This document shows, piece after piece, positions 41,096 through 50,507 of a DNA stretch of 64,000 nt. Origin of the DNA: Cerasicoccus sp. TK19100 (lineage in GTDB: Bacteria > Verrucomicrobiota > Verrucomicrobiia > Opitutales > Cerasicoccaceae); assembly GCF_027257155.1 (NCBI RefSeq), contig NZ_JAPWDU010000004.1, positions 248,001-312,000 of the forward strand, given 5' to 3'. The position numbers and the translations under genes were made by a program. Each line of letters starts with the position of its first letter. Positions within the stretch are counted from its first letter, which is position 1. The notes beneath the pieces were generated by a model, which was given only the letters and a program-made list of their open reading frames with translations, made no database searches and was not told the DNA's origin.

Positions 41096-42631
41096 ATGGC
41101 CCTTACTCCATTTTCCAGCCGCCTCATTGCCGACGTTGGCGTCAGCATGGGGGACGAAGGCAAGGGACGGCTCATCCCCGAGGTGATTGCCGAGATAACG
41201 GAGCAGACGGGTCATCATGACTCGGTGGGCATCGTCATGAAGGTCAACGGCGGTGCCAACAGCGGGCACACCGCAGGCGGCCTGAAGCTGAACCTCCTAC
41301 CCGCGGGCGTGGTCGACGGTTCGGTGCGCTGGCTCGCCATCGGTAGCGGCGTCGTGGCCGACCCACGCAAGGCCCTCTGGGAGCTGAAGCCCCTCGAAGC
41401 CCGTGGCTACAAGCTCTGGGAACGCCTCGTATTTGACGAGCGCACGATGGTCAGCGACCTCTCCCACCGCCTGCTCGACCTGGCTTGGGAAGACTACCGC
41501 CAGAACGTCCTCAAGGGCGAACCACGCGGCTCGACCGGCCGTGGCATCACCCCGGCCTACTTGGACGAAGTCGGCCAAATGCAGATTTTCTACGGCGATA
41601 TCGAGGACACCTCGGACAACCTCGCCAAGCTCTTCCGCGAGCGCCTGGAGCGCGCGGTATGCGTCATCCGCCACGTCTGCCAAGTCTCACCCGAGGCCTG
41701 GAGCGGCTTCTTCGACACCCTGACCAACGCCGAGCAACGCGCGAACCAGGAAAGCGTCGATGCCGGCATTTTCCCGGCCAGCGAGTTTGACTTCACACAG
41801 TTCCGCGGTGAGGGCGATTACGGGCTCAACGTCGACCGCGTCATCGAGGTTTACATCGACGCGCTAAAGCAGCTAAAGAACAACATCGCCGACGTGCGCG
41901 AGCTGGTCATCCAAAACCAGCAGGCAGGCAAATACCTGGTCGGCGAGTTCGGCCAGAGCTACTGGCTCGACAAACGCGCCGGCTTCTCGCCCAACGTCAC
42001 CGCCTCACACACCTTTACGCCCGAGCTCTTCCTGAGCGCCGGCATCCCCGCGCAGCCCGTCCACACCATCGGCTGCTGCAAGGCATATGACACCAAGGTC
42101 GGCACCCACATTTTCCTGACGAAGATGGACGACGAGGCACCGCTGACCATCGCGCTCAAGAAGCTCGAGTTCGGCGTCAGCACCGGCCGCCAACGCATGG
42201 TGGGCTGGTTCGACGCCGTGGAAAAAGGCGACTGCCTGCGCTTTGGCGGCTATCAGGACCTCGTCATCAACAAGCTCGACGCCCTGACCCAGCCCGATGG
42301 CGGAACCCTCAAGGTCTGCGTGGCCTACCAGGACCCGCAGGGCAAGCGCATCTATGGTGTGCCGCGCGAGGACGCCATTCGCCGCAATTTGACCCCGGTT
42401 TACGAAGAGCTCGAAGGCTGGACGAAAGACATCTCCAGCGTCCGCAGCTTTAAGGATTTGCCCACCGCCGCTCAGCGCTACGTCGCCTTCTGCACCAAGG
42501 CCACGCTCGACGTTGCCGGCCGAGGCGGCTCTCACCCGCCGCTCAACGTGCGCTACGTAGGCGTGGGTCCCGATCCGTCGCAGATCATCAAAGATATCCC
42601 CGCGACGGCAGACCTGCTCAAGCTGGCGTAG
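41096..42631 (+). CDS. purA: Adenylosuccinate synthetase-family protein (divergent, long)
   Basis: A 511-residue protein of the PurA family, which joins IMP and aspartate using GTP on the way to AMP. Recognisable sites are [11 protein letters not shown] (catalytic Asp), [11 protein letters not shown] (catalytic His), [37 protein letters not shown] and [16 protein letters not shown]. Usual PurA is about 430 residues; the extra length is spread through the middle and end. NGGHNAGHT is NGGANSGHT here, so it is a divergent branch. The ATG at 41096 is chosen over 41009 because it starts just before the conserved fold. Confidence 0.85.
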   Translation: MALTPFSSRLIADVGVSMGDEGKGRLIPEVIAEITEQTGHHDSVGIVMKVNGGANSGHTAGGLKLNLLPAGVVDGSVRWLAIGSGVVADPRKALWELKPLEARGYKLWERLVFDERTMVSDLSHRLLDLAWEDYRQNVLKGEPRGSTGRGITPAYLDEVGQMQIFYGDIEDTSDNLAKLFRERLERAVCVIRHVCQVSPEAWSGFFDTLTNAEQRANQESVDAGIFPASEFDFTQFRGEGDYGLNVDRVIEVYIDALKQLKNNIADVRELVIQNQQAGKYLVGEFGQSYWLDKRAGFSPNVTASHTFTPELFLSAGIPAQPVHTIGCCKAYDTKVGTHIFLTKMDDEAPLTIALKKLEFGVSTGRQRMVGWFDAVEKGDCLRFGGYQDLVINKLDALTQPDGGTLKVCVAYQDPQGKRIYGVPREDAIRRNLTPVYEELEGWTKDISSVRSFKDLPTAAQRYVAFCTKATLDVAGRGGSHPPLNVRYVGVGPDPSQIIKDIPATADLLKLA

Positions 42632-42635
42632 CAAA

Positions 42636-42705
42636 GTAGCATAGGCGTCTCGCCTGTGCTCTGCTCTACTCCAACTAAAATGCACAGGCGGGACGCCGAT
42701 GCTAC
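42636..42705. repeat. Palindromic GTAG...CTAC element (AGGCGTCTCGCCTGT type)
   Basis: GTAGCATAGGCGTCTCGCC... (24-base arm from 42636) pairs with 42682-42705 with two mismatches. It fills the gap between convergent genes purA-like and the dehydrogenase; it likely ends both transcripts. It shares arm sequence with 52501-52581. Confidence 0.9.
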
Positions 42706-42709
42706 AAGA

Positions 42710-43711
42710 TTAAGCCATCGTCTGCGCAAGCTTGTGGTTCAGCTCCCACTTTACGGGCTGGCCGCTGATCATGCGGTCGTATTCGGCAATCATGTAGTGC
42801 GCCATGCGGCGGCATTCGCCGTTGATCGAGCCTGCGATGTGTGGCGTGAGCACGACGTTCGGCAGCGTGTAGAATGGCGATCCTGCTTCGGCAGGCTCAG
42901 GGTAGGTTACGTCCAGCACAGCTGTAATGTCCGGGCGCTCCTTCAGCACGCTGATCAGGCCATCTTCGTCCACCACCGCACCACGCGCGGTGTTGATGAA
43001 GCTCGCACCGGGCTTCATGGCGGCAAAGTGCTCACGCTTCAGCATTTTTACGGTTTCCGGCAACCACGGGGTGTGGCAGGAAACCACATCGGCTTTAGCA
43101 AAAACTTCCTCCAGCGAGCAAATTTTAACACCCAAAGCCCGAGCATCCTCCGGTTTAATGAAGGGGTCGTAGGCGATCACATTGACATCCAGCGTGCGCA
43201 GCCGCTCCACAACGAGTCGACCGATCTGCCCCAGCGAAAGCAGCCCAACGGTCGTCCCGAATGTGCCGGGCACATTGTCGCGATCGTACGTTTCGTAGGT
43301 GTGTGTGTGGTTAAACCATGTGCTCCGAATCGGCTGATAGGCATGCTTCAGGCACATGATAACCTGCGCAAAAGTAAACTCCGCCACCGGCAAAGCATTT
43401 GCGCCCCAGGCGCTGAATAAACGAATGCCACTCTCCCAGAAAGCCCCAGTCGTGAATGCCTTGACCGAACCGGCCGCATAAAAAACCGCTTTCAAATTTG
43501 GAGTCTGCGCCAGGAAATCAGCATCGAGCACCGGCATACCCCACGTGCCAAAAATGTAGTCCGCCTCCGCAAATTCTGAAGCTGGCGGCGGTATCCGATT
43601 CACACGACGTGCCTTCGTAATGCTGAAACGCTCTTCCAGCATCGCGCATTCCTGCGGCCCGTAGACCACGTCTATTCGGTTATCAACTCCGGTGATGACA
43701 GCTTGTTGCAT
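42710..43711 (-). CDS. D-isomer-specific 2-hydroxyacid dehydrogenase
   Basis: A 333-residue cytoplasmic NAD(H)-dependent enzyme. The Rossmann motif GLLSLGQIGRLVVERL is near residue 153, followed by VISCHTPWLPET-like VVSCHTPWLPETVKML, FINTARGAVVDEDGLISVL with the Arg of the active site, and LDVTYPEPAE. A C-terminal His (VLTPHIAGS) completes the catalytic set. Substrate is not predictable; the family includes phosphoglycerate, glyoxylate and other oxo-acid reductases. It is convergent with the purA-like gene across a palindrome. Confidence 0.92.
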   Translation of the reverse strand: MQQAVITGVDNRIDVVYGPQECAMLEERFSITKARRVNRIPPPASEFAEADYIFGTWGMPVLDADFLAQTPNLKAVFYAAGSVKAFTTGAFWESGIRLFSAWGANALPVAEFTFAQVIMCLKHAYQPIRSTWFNHTHTYETYDRDNVPGTFGTTVGLLSLGQIGRLVVERLRTLDVNVIAYDPFIKPEDARALGVKICSLEEVFAKADVVSCHTPWLPETVKMLKREHFAAMKPGASFINTARGAVVDEDGLISVLKERPDITAVLDVTYPEPAEAGSPFYTLPNVVLTPHIAGSINGECRRMAHYMIAEYDRMISGQPVKWELNHKLAQTMA

Positions 43712-43783
43712 TCGGGGGACTATGACAAAACGCGGTAGGTATGCGAAGCCGGAAATGCGTTAATCGTAGTGAAATAGGTTGAT

Positions 43784-45097
43784 TTATTCAGTCGGCAATA
43801 CTGGCAAGACGCCCGCCAATGCACCCCAAGGCAGTTCGTGCGGGTGGACCCCCATCTTGGCCGACAACGCCGCCGCCAGGCCTGCTGCCTCGCCCATCGT
43901 TACAGCCTCCCCCGTCACCCGGTAACTCGCAAACGAAAGCCAATCTCCGCTAATGCAACGACCCGCCATCAAGAGACCATGGACATCCCGCGCGATCAGC
44001 GCCCGCAACGGGATGTCGTAGGGAATGACCTTCTGCGTCTTTAGACCCTTGCCCTTCTTGGGATCGCTGGAGTGGACATCCACATTGAAGCGCACACGAC
44101 AAATGGCGTCCTCGTGCCGCTTGCCCGCCATGAGGTCATCGATCGTCACTTGGTAATGCCCTGTCAGGCGTCGCCCTTCGCGCACCCCGATGTGCTCGGC
44201 CGAAGCGACCAGAAACGCGCCCTTAAACGGCGAGCCCGCGCCATTCAGGCCGTCCACCACGCGATTTAGCTCGGCTCGCCCACGCATCGTCGCCTGGCTG
44301 ACTTGACGCGCATTCGTGGCGTCGACCTTGTATTCGTGGTTGACCATCAGCGCCAGCAGGTTGTCCCGCACTTGGAAGAGCGTCGGGTGGCCATAGCTGG
44401 TTTCGATGTTCAGTTTGCGCAGCGTCTCGTGAAAGCGCGGATAGGCGTCGAGGTGGTTGTATTGCCCGCCGAAGAACGACACCTGGTCGCTCACTGCCGC
44501 CAAGTCCGGCACAGCAAACATGCCCATATAAGTCATCGGCTGCAGCGCGCCATTTTCCTCGGAGCCCATCTGGAAGGCATTGCCCGCCAGTGCGCCCAGA
44601 TCACCGTCACCCGTGCAGTCAATAAACACCTTAGCGCGCCAGGCTTCGCGGCCGGATTTCGACTCCGTCACCACCGCCTCCAGCGCGCGCTCCTGGTTAA
44701 CCGACGCCGCAACGACCCGCGTATGTAGGAGCACGTCGATACCGGCCTCCAGGCACATTTCGTCCAGCACGGCCTTCATCGATTCGACGTCGTAGGTGAA
44801 GTTTGTCATCGTCTCCCCATTGGCGAAGACGTACGCGCGGCGCTTGCCCAGGCGTTCCAGAATCTCACCGCCGAGGTCGGTTTTCTCGATATCAAAGACC
44901 CAGGTGAGAATACCCGCGGTCCACACACCCCCGAGGCAACCGTTGGACTCAATTAAAAGCACCTTGGCCCCTTGCCGGGCGGCGGCGACTGCCGCGGGCA
45001 CACCAGCCGGCCCGGCGCCCGCAACGATGACGTCGTATTGGCCGGAAAAGGGCGTTTCTAAAGATTCTTTTAAGACGGGGGATACAGGGGTCTTCAT
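43784..45097 (-). CDS. FAD-dependent oxidoreductase (FAD_oxidored type)
   Basis: A 437-residue flavoprotein with an N-terminal FAD motif (YDVIVAGAGPAGVPAAVAAA) at about residues 21-40, then ESNGCLGGVWTAGILTW and a second segment FIDCTGDGDLGALAGN, both typical of the FAD_oxidored family found in carbohydrate-related clusters. The end has LMAGRCISGDWLSFASYRVT. The substrate is unknown. No signal peptide is seen. It is divergent from a PEP-CTERM gene, with matching operator-like palindromes near both starts, suggesting co-regulation by the adjacent LacI-family protein. Confidence 0.88.
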   Translation of the reverse strand: MKTPVSPVLKESLETPFSGQYDVIVAGAGPAGVPAAVAAARQGAKVLLIESNGCLGGVWTAGILTWVFDIEKTDLGGEILERLGKRRAYVFANGETMTNFTYDVESMKAVLDEMCLEAGIDVLLHTRVVAASVNQERALEAVVTESKSGREAWRAKVFIDCTGDGDLGALAGNAFQMGSEENGALQPMTYMGMFAVPDLAAVSDQVSFFGGQYNHLDAYPRFHETLRKLNIETSYGHPTLFQVRDNLLALMVNHEYKVDATNARQVSQATMRGRAELNRVVDGLNGAGSPFKGAFLVASAEHIGVREGRRLTGHYQVTIDDLMAGKRHEDAICRVRFNVDVHSSDPKKGKGLKTQKVIPYDIPLRALIARDVHGLLMAGRCISGDWLSFASYRVTGEAVTMGEAAGLAAALSAKMGVHPHELPWGALAGVLPVLPTE

Positions 45098-45112
45098 TAA
45101 AAAGCAAAAATA

Positions 45113-45241
45113 GCCTAATTATTTTAGGCATTCAAGCTCCGAATGCCAATACGATCTAAAACCTCAATTCCGGATTATATCTTCAATTTATAATATTCTT
45201 GATTAACCATCCATTCTAAGGAATAACCTAATTTTATTAGG
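45113..45241. promoter_or_regulatory. Two CCTAA-N5-TTAGG operators between divergent genes
   Basis: CCTAA-TTATT-TTAGG (within 45113-45129) is 16 bases upstream of the FAD oxidoreductase start. CCTAA-TTTTA-TTAGG (45227-45241) is 33 bases upstream of the PEP-CTERM start. Both have the same half-sites and spacing, 113 bases apart, consistent with one dimeric repressor acting on both divergent promoters. The LacI-family gene at 46279 is the obvious candidate. Confidence 0.65.
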
Positions 45242-45274
45242 CAACCCATCATCACACCTCGAAGAAAGCATACC

Positions 45275-46156
45275 ATGAAATACAAACTCACCCTACCCGC
45301 AACTTTCTCCATGCTGGCCGCGTCGATCTCCGCCCAGGCAACGGTCCTCGCCTATGAGGGCTTTGCGACAGACGCCAGTGGCTCCGGCACGAACTACGCT
45401 GAAAATGCCAACCTTGAAGGTGTTGACCAAACCCGTACCGGTTTCCAAAGCGCCTGGTTCAACGACTCCAACCAAACCTCAACCCGCAACGTGCGCGCGG
45501 AACTAGGCAACCTGACCTACGACGGCTTCCTGACCGGCACCCCCGGCGTGGGCGTCCCTTTCAACGATGGAACCGTGCAATCCACTTCTGTGCTCGGGCG
45601 CAGTCTCGACATCAGTAACGCGGCCGTGACGGATGGTTACTACGTCGCGCTGCTCATTGACTTCCAGGGCTCCGAGGGCGGTTTCACATTTTCAGGCGCA
45701 TCTTCCGCCAACTCCTTTGTCCGCAATGGCGGCAATGTCTCCTGGTCGCCAGCGGGTGGATCAGCCACTGGAGGATTCACCGACACAGCGGCCAATCTGG
45801 GCATTAGTGACAGCCAGCCCAACTTGATCGTGGTTAAATACACCACGGATCAAGTCGGAGCCCCCAGTACGATTTACTCGCGCTGGAATCTGTGGATCAA
45901 TCCCGATCTAACCGACGGCGAGCTGGGCACCGTGACCGCCACCGGCATGGGCATCGGCCTCTACAACGGTTCCTCCATCGAGGCCCCCAGCTCGTTCGGC
46001 ATCAGTAATGCACGCATCAACAGCGGCTCATTCACCTACGTGGACGAAGTTTATTTCACCACAGAAGTCGCGGACTTCGTCCCCGAACCCGCAACCTACT
46101 TTCTAGTTGGCCTCACGGGTGCCGCGGCGCTCCTGATCCGACGCCGTCGATCGTAA
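45275..46156 (+). CDS. PEP-CTERM sorting-domain protein
   Basis: A 293-residue exported protein with signal peptide (MKYKLTLPATFSMLAASISA), a Gly/Thr/Asn-rich beta body (YVALLIDFQGSEGGFTFSGA, YSRWNLWINPDLTDGEL) and a C-terminal VPEPATYFLVGL signal, hydrophobic helix and RRRRS. It has its own operator-like site upstream and terminator downstream, and the LacI-family gene follows on the same strand. Confidence 0.91.
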   Translation: MKYKLTLPATFSMLAASISAQATVLAYEGFATDASGSGTNYAENANLEGVDQTRTGFQSAWFNDSNQTSTRNVRAELGNLTYDGFLTGTPGVGVPFNDGTVQSTSVLGRSLDISNAAVTDGYYVALLIDFQGSEGGFTFSGASSANSFVRNGGNVSWSPAGGSATGGFTDTAANLGISDSQPNLIVVKYTTDQVGAPSTIYSRWNLWINPDLTDGELGTVTATGMGIGLYNGSSIEAPSSFGISNARINSGSFTYVDEVYFTTEVADFVPEPATYFLVGLTGAAALLIRRRRS

Positions 46157-46177
46157 GCCAGCGGTGCGTTTTTTGAG

Positions 46178-46209
46178 GCGCGGCAGGCAGCGTAACCGCC
46201 GCGCTTTTT
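46178..46209 (+). terminator. Terminator after the PEP-CTERM gene
   Basis: GCGCGGC (46178-46184) and GCCGCGC (46198-46204) form a 7-base stem with a 13-base loop, followed by five T. It lies 22 bases past the stop. Confidence 0.75.
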
Positions 46210-46278
46210 CATGCCTGGCGCTCCCGGCCATCTCTGTCGTTTCAAATAAAAGCTTGTGAAACCAACCCACCCGTCCCG

Positions 46279-47334
46279 ATGATCCGCAATGTGCCGAAAA
46301 AGCCCAAAGTGACGCTATCGGATGTCGCCAAAGAATCCGGCTATTCGACCTACACCGTCTCGTCCGTGATCAATGACAAGGGCGACATCGGTGCCGAAGC
46401 AACGGAGCGCGTGCTGGCGGCCGCCAAGCGCCTGGGTTACGGATACTATGGCACGCATGCCCGGCAGTTAGCGGTGCATTCCATTGGCATGGTTTTGCCC
46501 GATCCCGACTGCCTGCACGACGGCTTTTACAGCCGCGGCCTGTCTACTTTTCGCAAAGCGGCCTCCAACGCCGGCTACGACTGCAAGCTCTACACCGAAG
46601 CGGATTTCCTCGTAAAAAAGCTTCGCGAGCCGATCGCCGGGAACCACCCCCCGGCGCTCGACATGGAAGCCCTGGGCTGCAAAGGCCTCATCTTCTACTG
46701 CCCCTGGCTCGACTACGAATACACCGTGGCCAATTGCCTCAGCAAGGGCGTTGCAGTCGCGCTGATCCGCCGCAACATGGCGACCATGCCGGGGCTTTTC
46801 CTCGCGCTGGATCACGATGAAAATGGCATGCAGGCCCTCTTGGATTACCACGTAGGCCAGCACCGCAACCACCGCCTCGCCTTCGTTTACACCGGCGATA
46901 TTCAACGCACTTTCGTGGACCGTCGCTACTTGGCCTTTACCGAATATTGCCAGACTCATCCTGCCGTTTCCGCCAGCATTAAGCTGCCAGAGATCGCCAA
47001 GAAAATCGACATCAAGGCGCTGGTTGACTTCATCCGCCAAGGAACCAAGCAGGGACAAACCTGCTCCGTTAGCTGCGCGACGGACGCTATTGCCAACCGC
47101 GTGATGACGCTGCTCTTCCAGCACGGCTTCCGCATCCCCGAGGACGTCCGCGTAACAGGCTATAACAACGACCCCATTGCCAGTGAGCTTTCACCTAGCC
47201 TCACCACGATGGAAATTCCCGTGGAGCGGATGGTTAAGGCAGCCTGCGATTACATCATCCAAAGTAGTAACGGTCTGCCCCCAACAAAATCCCGGCGTTT
47301 TAGCCATAAGCTGATTCAGCGCGACTCAGCATAG
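46279..47334 (+). CDS. LacI-family transcriptional regulator
   Basis: A 351-residue regulator. The helix-turn-helix covers VTLSDVAKESGYSTYTVSSV at about residues 11-30, and the hinge follows near residue 55. The effector-binding domain shows AVALIRRNMATMPGLFLALD and RIPEDVRVTGYNNDPIASEL. The ligand is unknown. Its gene follows a PEP-CTERM gene on the same strand, and the divergent FAD oxidoreductase shares operator-like sequences with that gene, so those three genes probably form one sensing circuit. It is convergent with the metallophosphoesterase gene across 13 bases. Confidence 0.92.
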   Translation: MIRNVPKKPKVTLSDVAKESGYSTYTVSSVINDKGDIGAEATERVLAAAKRLGYGYYGTHARQLAVHSIGMVLPDPDCLHDGFYSRGLSTFRKAASNAGYDCKLYTEADFLVKKLREPIAGNHPPALDMEALGCKGLIFYCPWLDYEYTVANCLSKGVAVALIRRNMATMPGLFLALDHDENGMQALLDYHVGQHRNHRLAFVYTGDIQRTFVDRRYLAFTEYCQTHPAVSASIKLPEIAKKIDIKALVDFIRQGTKQGQTCSVSCATDAIANRVMTLLFQHGFRIPEDVRVTGYNNDPIASELSPSLTTMEIPVERMVKAACDYIIQSSNGLPPTKSRRFSHKLIQRDSA

Positions 47335-47347
47335 GCACCGCCTGCGC

Positions 47348-48307
47348 TTACGCCCGCCGCAGCGTGTGGAGCGTAATTTCTGGTCGGCAGTTAAAGCGCG
47401 CCGCCAAGCCACTGGCCCCCGCCCCGCGCGAAGTGTAGCCGTGCATGGCCCCAATTTGCCAAGCGCCTTTGAGGCGTTCACGCGGGCAGTCGGCATGCGT
47501 CACCAGCGCCCTCCCGCCCGGCAAACACATTTGCCCGCCATGCGTATGGCCGCAGAGCATGGCGTCGACGCGGCCACTCGCCGCCGCCTTTTCTGCAAAG
47601 GCCGGAGTGTGTGCCAGTAGCAGGGTTGTCGGGCGTAAACCGGCGGTCTGCGGAACATCCCGTAACGCGTGGGCAAGGTCATCGCTCTCGAAAAAATGCG
47701 GGTCGTCCACGCCTGCGAGCCATAGCTCCTCGCCATCACGCGTCAGCTTGACCGATTCGTTGAGCAGTAACCGGTGACCGGTGGACTCCAAATCCGCCAC
47801 AAAGCCCAGCGAATCATGGTTACCTAAAATACCATAGTGCGGCACCGGGACCGCCGCATGGATCTTGCGTATCGGCTGAAACGCGGTGGACCACTTCCGG
47901 TGAGCGATCACGTAATCGCCGGTGTTCACGCAGAGATCGCACTCGACGGATTCCACAATCGCGAGCACGGCGGGCGTTAGCAATTCTGGTCGCAGATCGA
48001 TGTGCAAATCCGCCAAATGCAGCACCCGATAGCCGTCGAAAGCGGTCGGCAGATTGGCGATTGGCATTTCCCGGCGGACTAGTTCGATATCGTGGAAGTT
48101 CGCCAGCCCACGCTGCATGAGCCCGGTCATATTCAGGCTAAAGCGCATCAGCCGATGCAGGATACGGCTACGGCGCTGGCGAGAGCTTTGTCGGCTGTTG
48201 GGCCGTTTACTTTCAGTCTCCACCGCAAAGCGACGCGCGAAGGCCGCCTGCCCCATGCGCTCTGCGTATCGCGTCAATGCCGCATCCTGTCGCTCATCGC
48301 TTATCAT
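47348..48307 (-). CDS. Calcineurin-like metallophosphoesterase
   Basis: A 319-residue protein. After a basic N-terminal region of about 80 residues the two-metal core is complete: VLHLADLHIDLRPE (Asp, His), CVNTGDYVI (Asp), YGILGNHDSLGF (Asn, His), LLLAHTPAF (His) and MLCGHTHGGQMCL (His, His). Family members hydrolyse phosphoesters; some act on lipid A or UDP-sugar lipids (the GDY variant is seen in YaeI-type enzymes). It is divergent from the ribB-like gene. Confidence 0.9.
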   Translation of the reverse strand: MISDERQDAALTRYAERMGQAAFARRFAVETESKRPNSRQSSRQRRSRILHRLMRFSLNMTGLMQRGLANFHDIELVRREMPIANLPTAFDGYRVLHLADLHIDLRPELLTPAVLAIVESVECDLCVNTGDYVIAHRKWSTAFQPIRKIHAAVPVPHYGILGNHDSLGFVADLESTGHRLLLNESVKLTRDGEELWLAGVDDPHFFESDDLAHALRDVPQTAGLRPTTLLLAHTPAFAEKAAASGRVDAMLCGHTHGGQMCLPGGRALVTHADCPRERLKGAWQIGAMHGYTSRGAGASGLAARFNCRPEITLHTLRRA

Positions 48308-48420
48308 CCCGGTTGTCAGGAATCATCCGGCGGGCCGATGCCCACGCAACCGAAAAAGCCGCCTCCTAAATCGCAATGACTCGACTTTACAGCGCGCCTT
48401 TGCCGTGCCAAGGTGCCGGT

Positions 48421-49527
48421 ATGGAAAACTCCCCCGCAGATGCACATTTTGACTCGATTGACAGCGCGCTGGCCGACGTCGCCAATGGCGTGCCCGTGAT
48501 CGTGACCGACGACGAGTCCCGCGAAAACGAGGGAGACCTAGTCATTGCCGCCGCCAAGGCTACGCCGGAAAACATCAACATGATGATCCGCCACGCCCGC
48601 GGCCTGATCTGCGTGCCCACCATCGCCCCGCAGTTGCGCCGCCTCGGCATCCAGCGCATGGTGGCGGAAAACCGCGAATCGCACGGCACGGACTTCACCG
48701 TGAGCGTCGACGCCTCCGAGGGCATCACCACCGGCATCAGCGCTTACGACCGCTGCGCAACGATTAAGATTCTCGCCGATCCCAAGGCAACCTCCGACAT
48801 GCTCGTGCAGCCCGGTCACGTCTTCCCACTCCAGGCGCGCCCGGGGGGCGTGCTCCAACGAGCTGGCCATACCGAGGCCGCCGTCGATCTGGCTCAACTG
48901 GCCGGCCTGCACCCCAGCGGCGTCATCTGCGAGATTCTTAATGAAGACGGCTCCCTGGCCCGCGTGCCCGACCTGATCGAATTTAAAAAAGAGCACGGGC
49001 TGAAGATGGTCTCCATCGCCCAGCTCATCCACTACCGGCACCAGCGGGACAAGCTCGTGGAGCGCGTTGCCCAGACGCAATTTGACAGCGAATACGGCGT
49101 CTTTGACCTGCATGTGTTCCGCAGCATGCTCGACGACCGCCAGCACATCGCGCTGACCCTCGGCAAGCTCGGCCCGGAGCCGACCCTCGTCCGCGTCCAC
49201 AGTGAAAACCTGCTCGGCGATCTCTTTCGCGGCAAGGGCATGGGCGGTTTCAACTCGCTCAACTGCTCACTGGAGCGCATTGCCAACGAAGGCCATGGCG
49301 TGGTCGTTTACCTGGAGCAGCCCGGTGGCGGCGTAAAGGTGGAATCCGAGGCCGGCCAACTGGCCGTCCAGCGTCGCGGCATGGACTTCCGGGACTACGG
49401 TATCGGCGCGCAAATCCTTTCCGAGCTGGGCTTGGAAAAGATCCGTTTGCTCTCCTCAAGCGGCAAGCCACGCGTCGTCGCGCTCGACGGCTACGACTTG
49501 GAAATTGTCGAAATGGTCGGGCTCTAA
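48421..49527 (+). CDS. ribB: RibBX-like: 3,4-dihydroxy-2-butanone 4-phosphate synthase with degenerate GTP cyclohydrolase II domain
   Basis: A 368-residue fusion in riboflavin synthesis. The N-terminal RibB domain (about 1-205) has the acidic loop DDESRENEGDLVIAA, MIRHARGLICVP, GTDFTVSVDA and GHTEAAVDLAQLAG. The C-terminal domain has the fold of GTP cyclohydrolase II but lacks the three zinc cysteines: the usual CLTGDVFGS and RCDCG stretch reads NLLGDLFRGKGMGG. Such RibBX proteins lack cyclohydrolase activity in characterised cases. Another RibA must exist elsewhere. The ATG at 48421 is chosen over 48376, which would add 15 non-conserved residues. Confidence 0.88.
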   Translation: MENSPADAHFDSIDSALADVANGVPVIVTDDESRENEGDLVIAAAKATPENINMMIRHARGLICVPTIAPQLRRLGIQRMVAENRESHGTDFTVSVDASEGITTGISAYDRCATIKILADPKATSDMLVQPGHVFPLQARPGGVLQRAGHTEAAVDLAQLAGLHPSGVICEILNEDGSLARVPDLIEFKKEHGLKMVSIAQLIHYRHQRDKLVERVAQTQFDSEYGVFDLHVFRSMLDDRQHIALTLGKLGPEPTLVRVHSENLLGDLFRGKGMGGFNSLNCSLERIANEGHGVVVYLEQPGGGVKVESEAGQLAVQRRGMDFRDYGIGAQILSELGLEKIRLLSSSGKPRVVALDGYDLEIVEMVGL

Positions 49528-49545
49528 AGAGCCTTCCCAAGCGGC

Positions 49546-50358
49546 CTACCGACGGCGGCGTACGTAAGTGATGCCCAACACTGCAACACCTAGCAGCATC
49601 GCGTAGGTCGAGGGCTCGGGAACGGGCGTCACGGTCAAGCGCGCAGCGGCCAAACCGGCCCAACCGCCTGAGCTGGCGTCATTCACGCGGACATCGAGCG
49701 TGCCAGCCCCACCAACGGTCAATCCGCCCATATTCATGTAGCGCGCGGCATCATTACCATCCTGTACTGCGCGGAAAACCTCGGTCTGCGTGTTGTTGCC
49801 TACCCAGTAGGTAGCAGAGGTGGCCGTGCCATCCTTTTCCAATACATTCAGCCCAAACCAGGATGTGCCGCCATCGAGAGAATACTCATAAAAGCCTTCG
49901 GAATTCGACGTGCTATTGCGCGACATCCACAGGTCAATATCTACCGTATCGCCCGGTGTCAGATTACCAAAAGTGATGGTAAAATCCGTGTCCGCACTGG
50001 TGCTGGTAAAGAAGTAGTCCGCAGCGGCGGCGGTATTGGCCAAAGAGCCATCCGTCGTCACCCACGAAGGGCCACCAGTGGCGTTATTAAAGGTGTTCGC
50101 ATTACCATTGGTGGAGTCCGTCATCGTCCCCGAGTGGTTGAGCGTCAACCCCATGCCGGTGGAGCCAGTTGTATCCGAGATTAGGCTGCCATTCACACCG
50201 CTGGGAGCCGTGTAGGCATTCCACGCACTGGCACCGCCAGGGTAGCCGTTGGAGTTGGCCACGTTGTTAAAATCGATGAGGAACACATCTGCTTGGGCCG
50301 AAGCAGACAGCAAGGCAACGCTCACCAGAGAAACGGAAAAGAGCTTGGTGTAGGGCAT
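49546..50358 (-). CDS. PEP-CTERM sorting-domain protein
   Basis: A 270-residue exported protein: signal peptide (MPYTKLFSVSLVSVALLSASAQA), a Ser/Thr/Asn/Gly-rich beta body (ADTDFTITFGNLTPGDTVDI, FYEYSLDGGTSWFGLNVL), a VPEPSTYAMLLG signal, hydrophobic helix and VRRRR. It lies opposite and within 19 bases of the ribB gene end, interrupting the riboflavin-NusB-FtsY gene group on the other strand. No regulator is adjacent. Confidence 0.91.
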   Translation of the reverse strand: MPYTKLFSVSLVSVALLSASAQADVFLIDFNNVANSNGYPGGASAWNAYTAPSGVNGSLISDTTGSTGMGLTLNHSGTMTDSTNGNANTFNNATGGPSWVTTDGSLANTAAAADYFFTSTSADTDFTITFGNLTPGDTVDIDLWMSRNSTSNSEGFYEYSLDGGTSWFGLNVLEKDGTATSATYWVGNNTQTEVFRAVQDGNDAARYMNMGGLTVGGAGTLDVRVNDASSGGWAGLAAARLTVTPVPEPSTYAMLLGVAVLGITYVRRRR

Positions 50359-50507
50359 AAAGTTACCCTACTTTTTCCAAACATCGCTGTAAAGTGCATT
50401 CAAGGTAGAATTTTACAACGGTGCGTCGTGCCGTGCGGAGGCTGATTTTCTTATCGCCAAAGCAAACATCGATGCCCACTGTCACCCCTTGCCCAATTGC
50501 CAGAATC

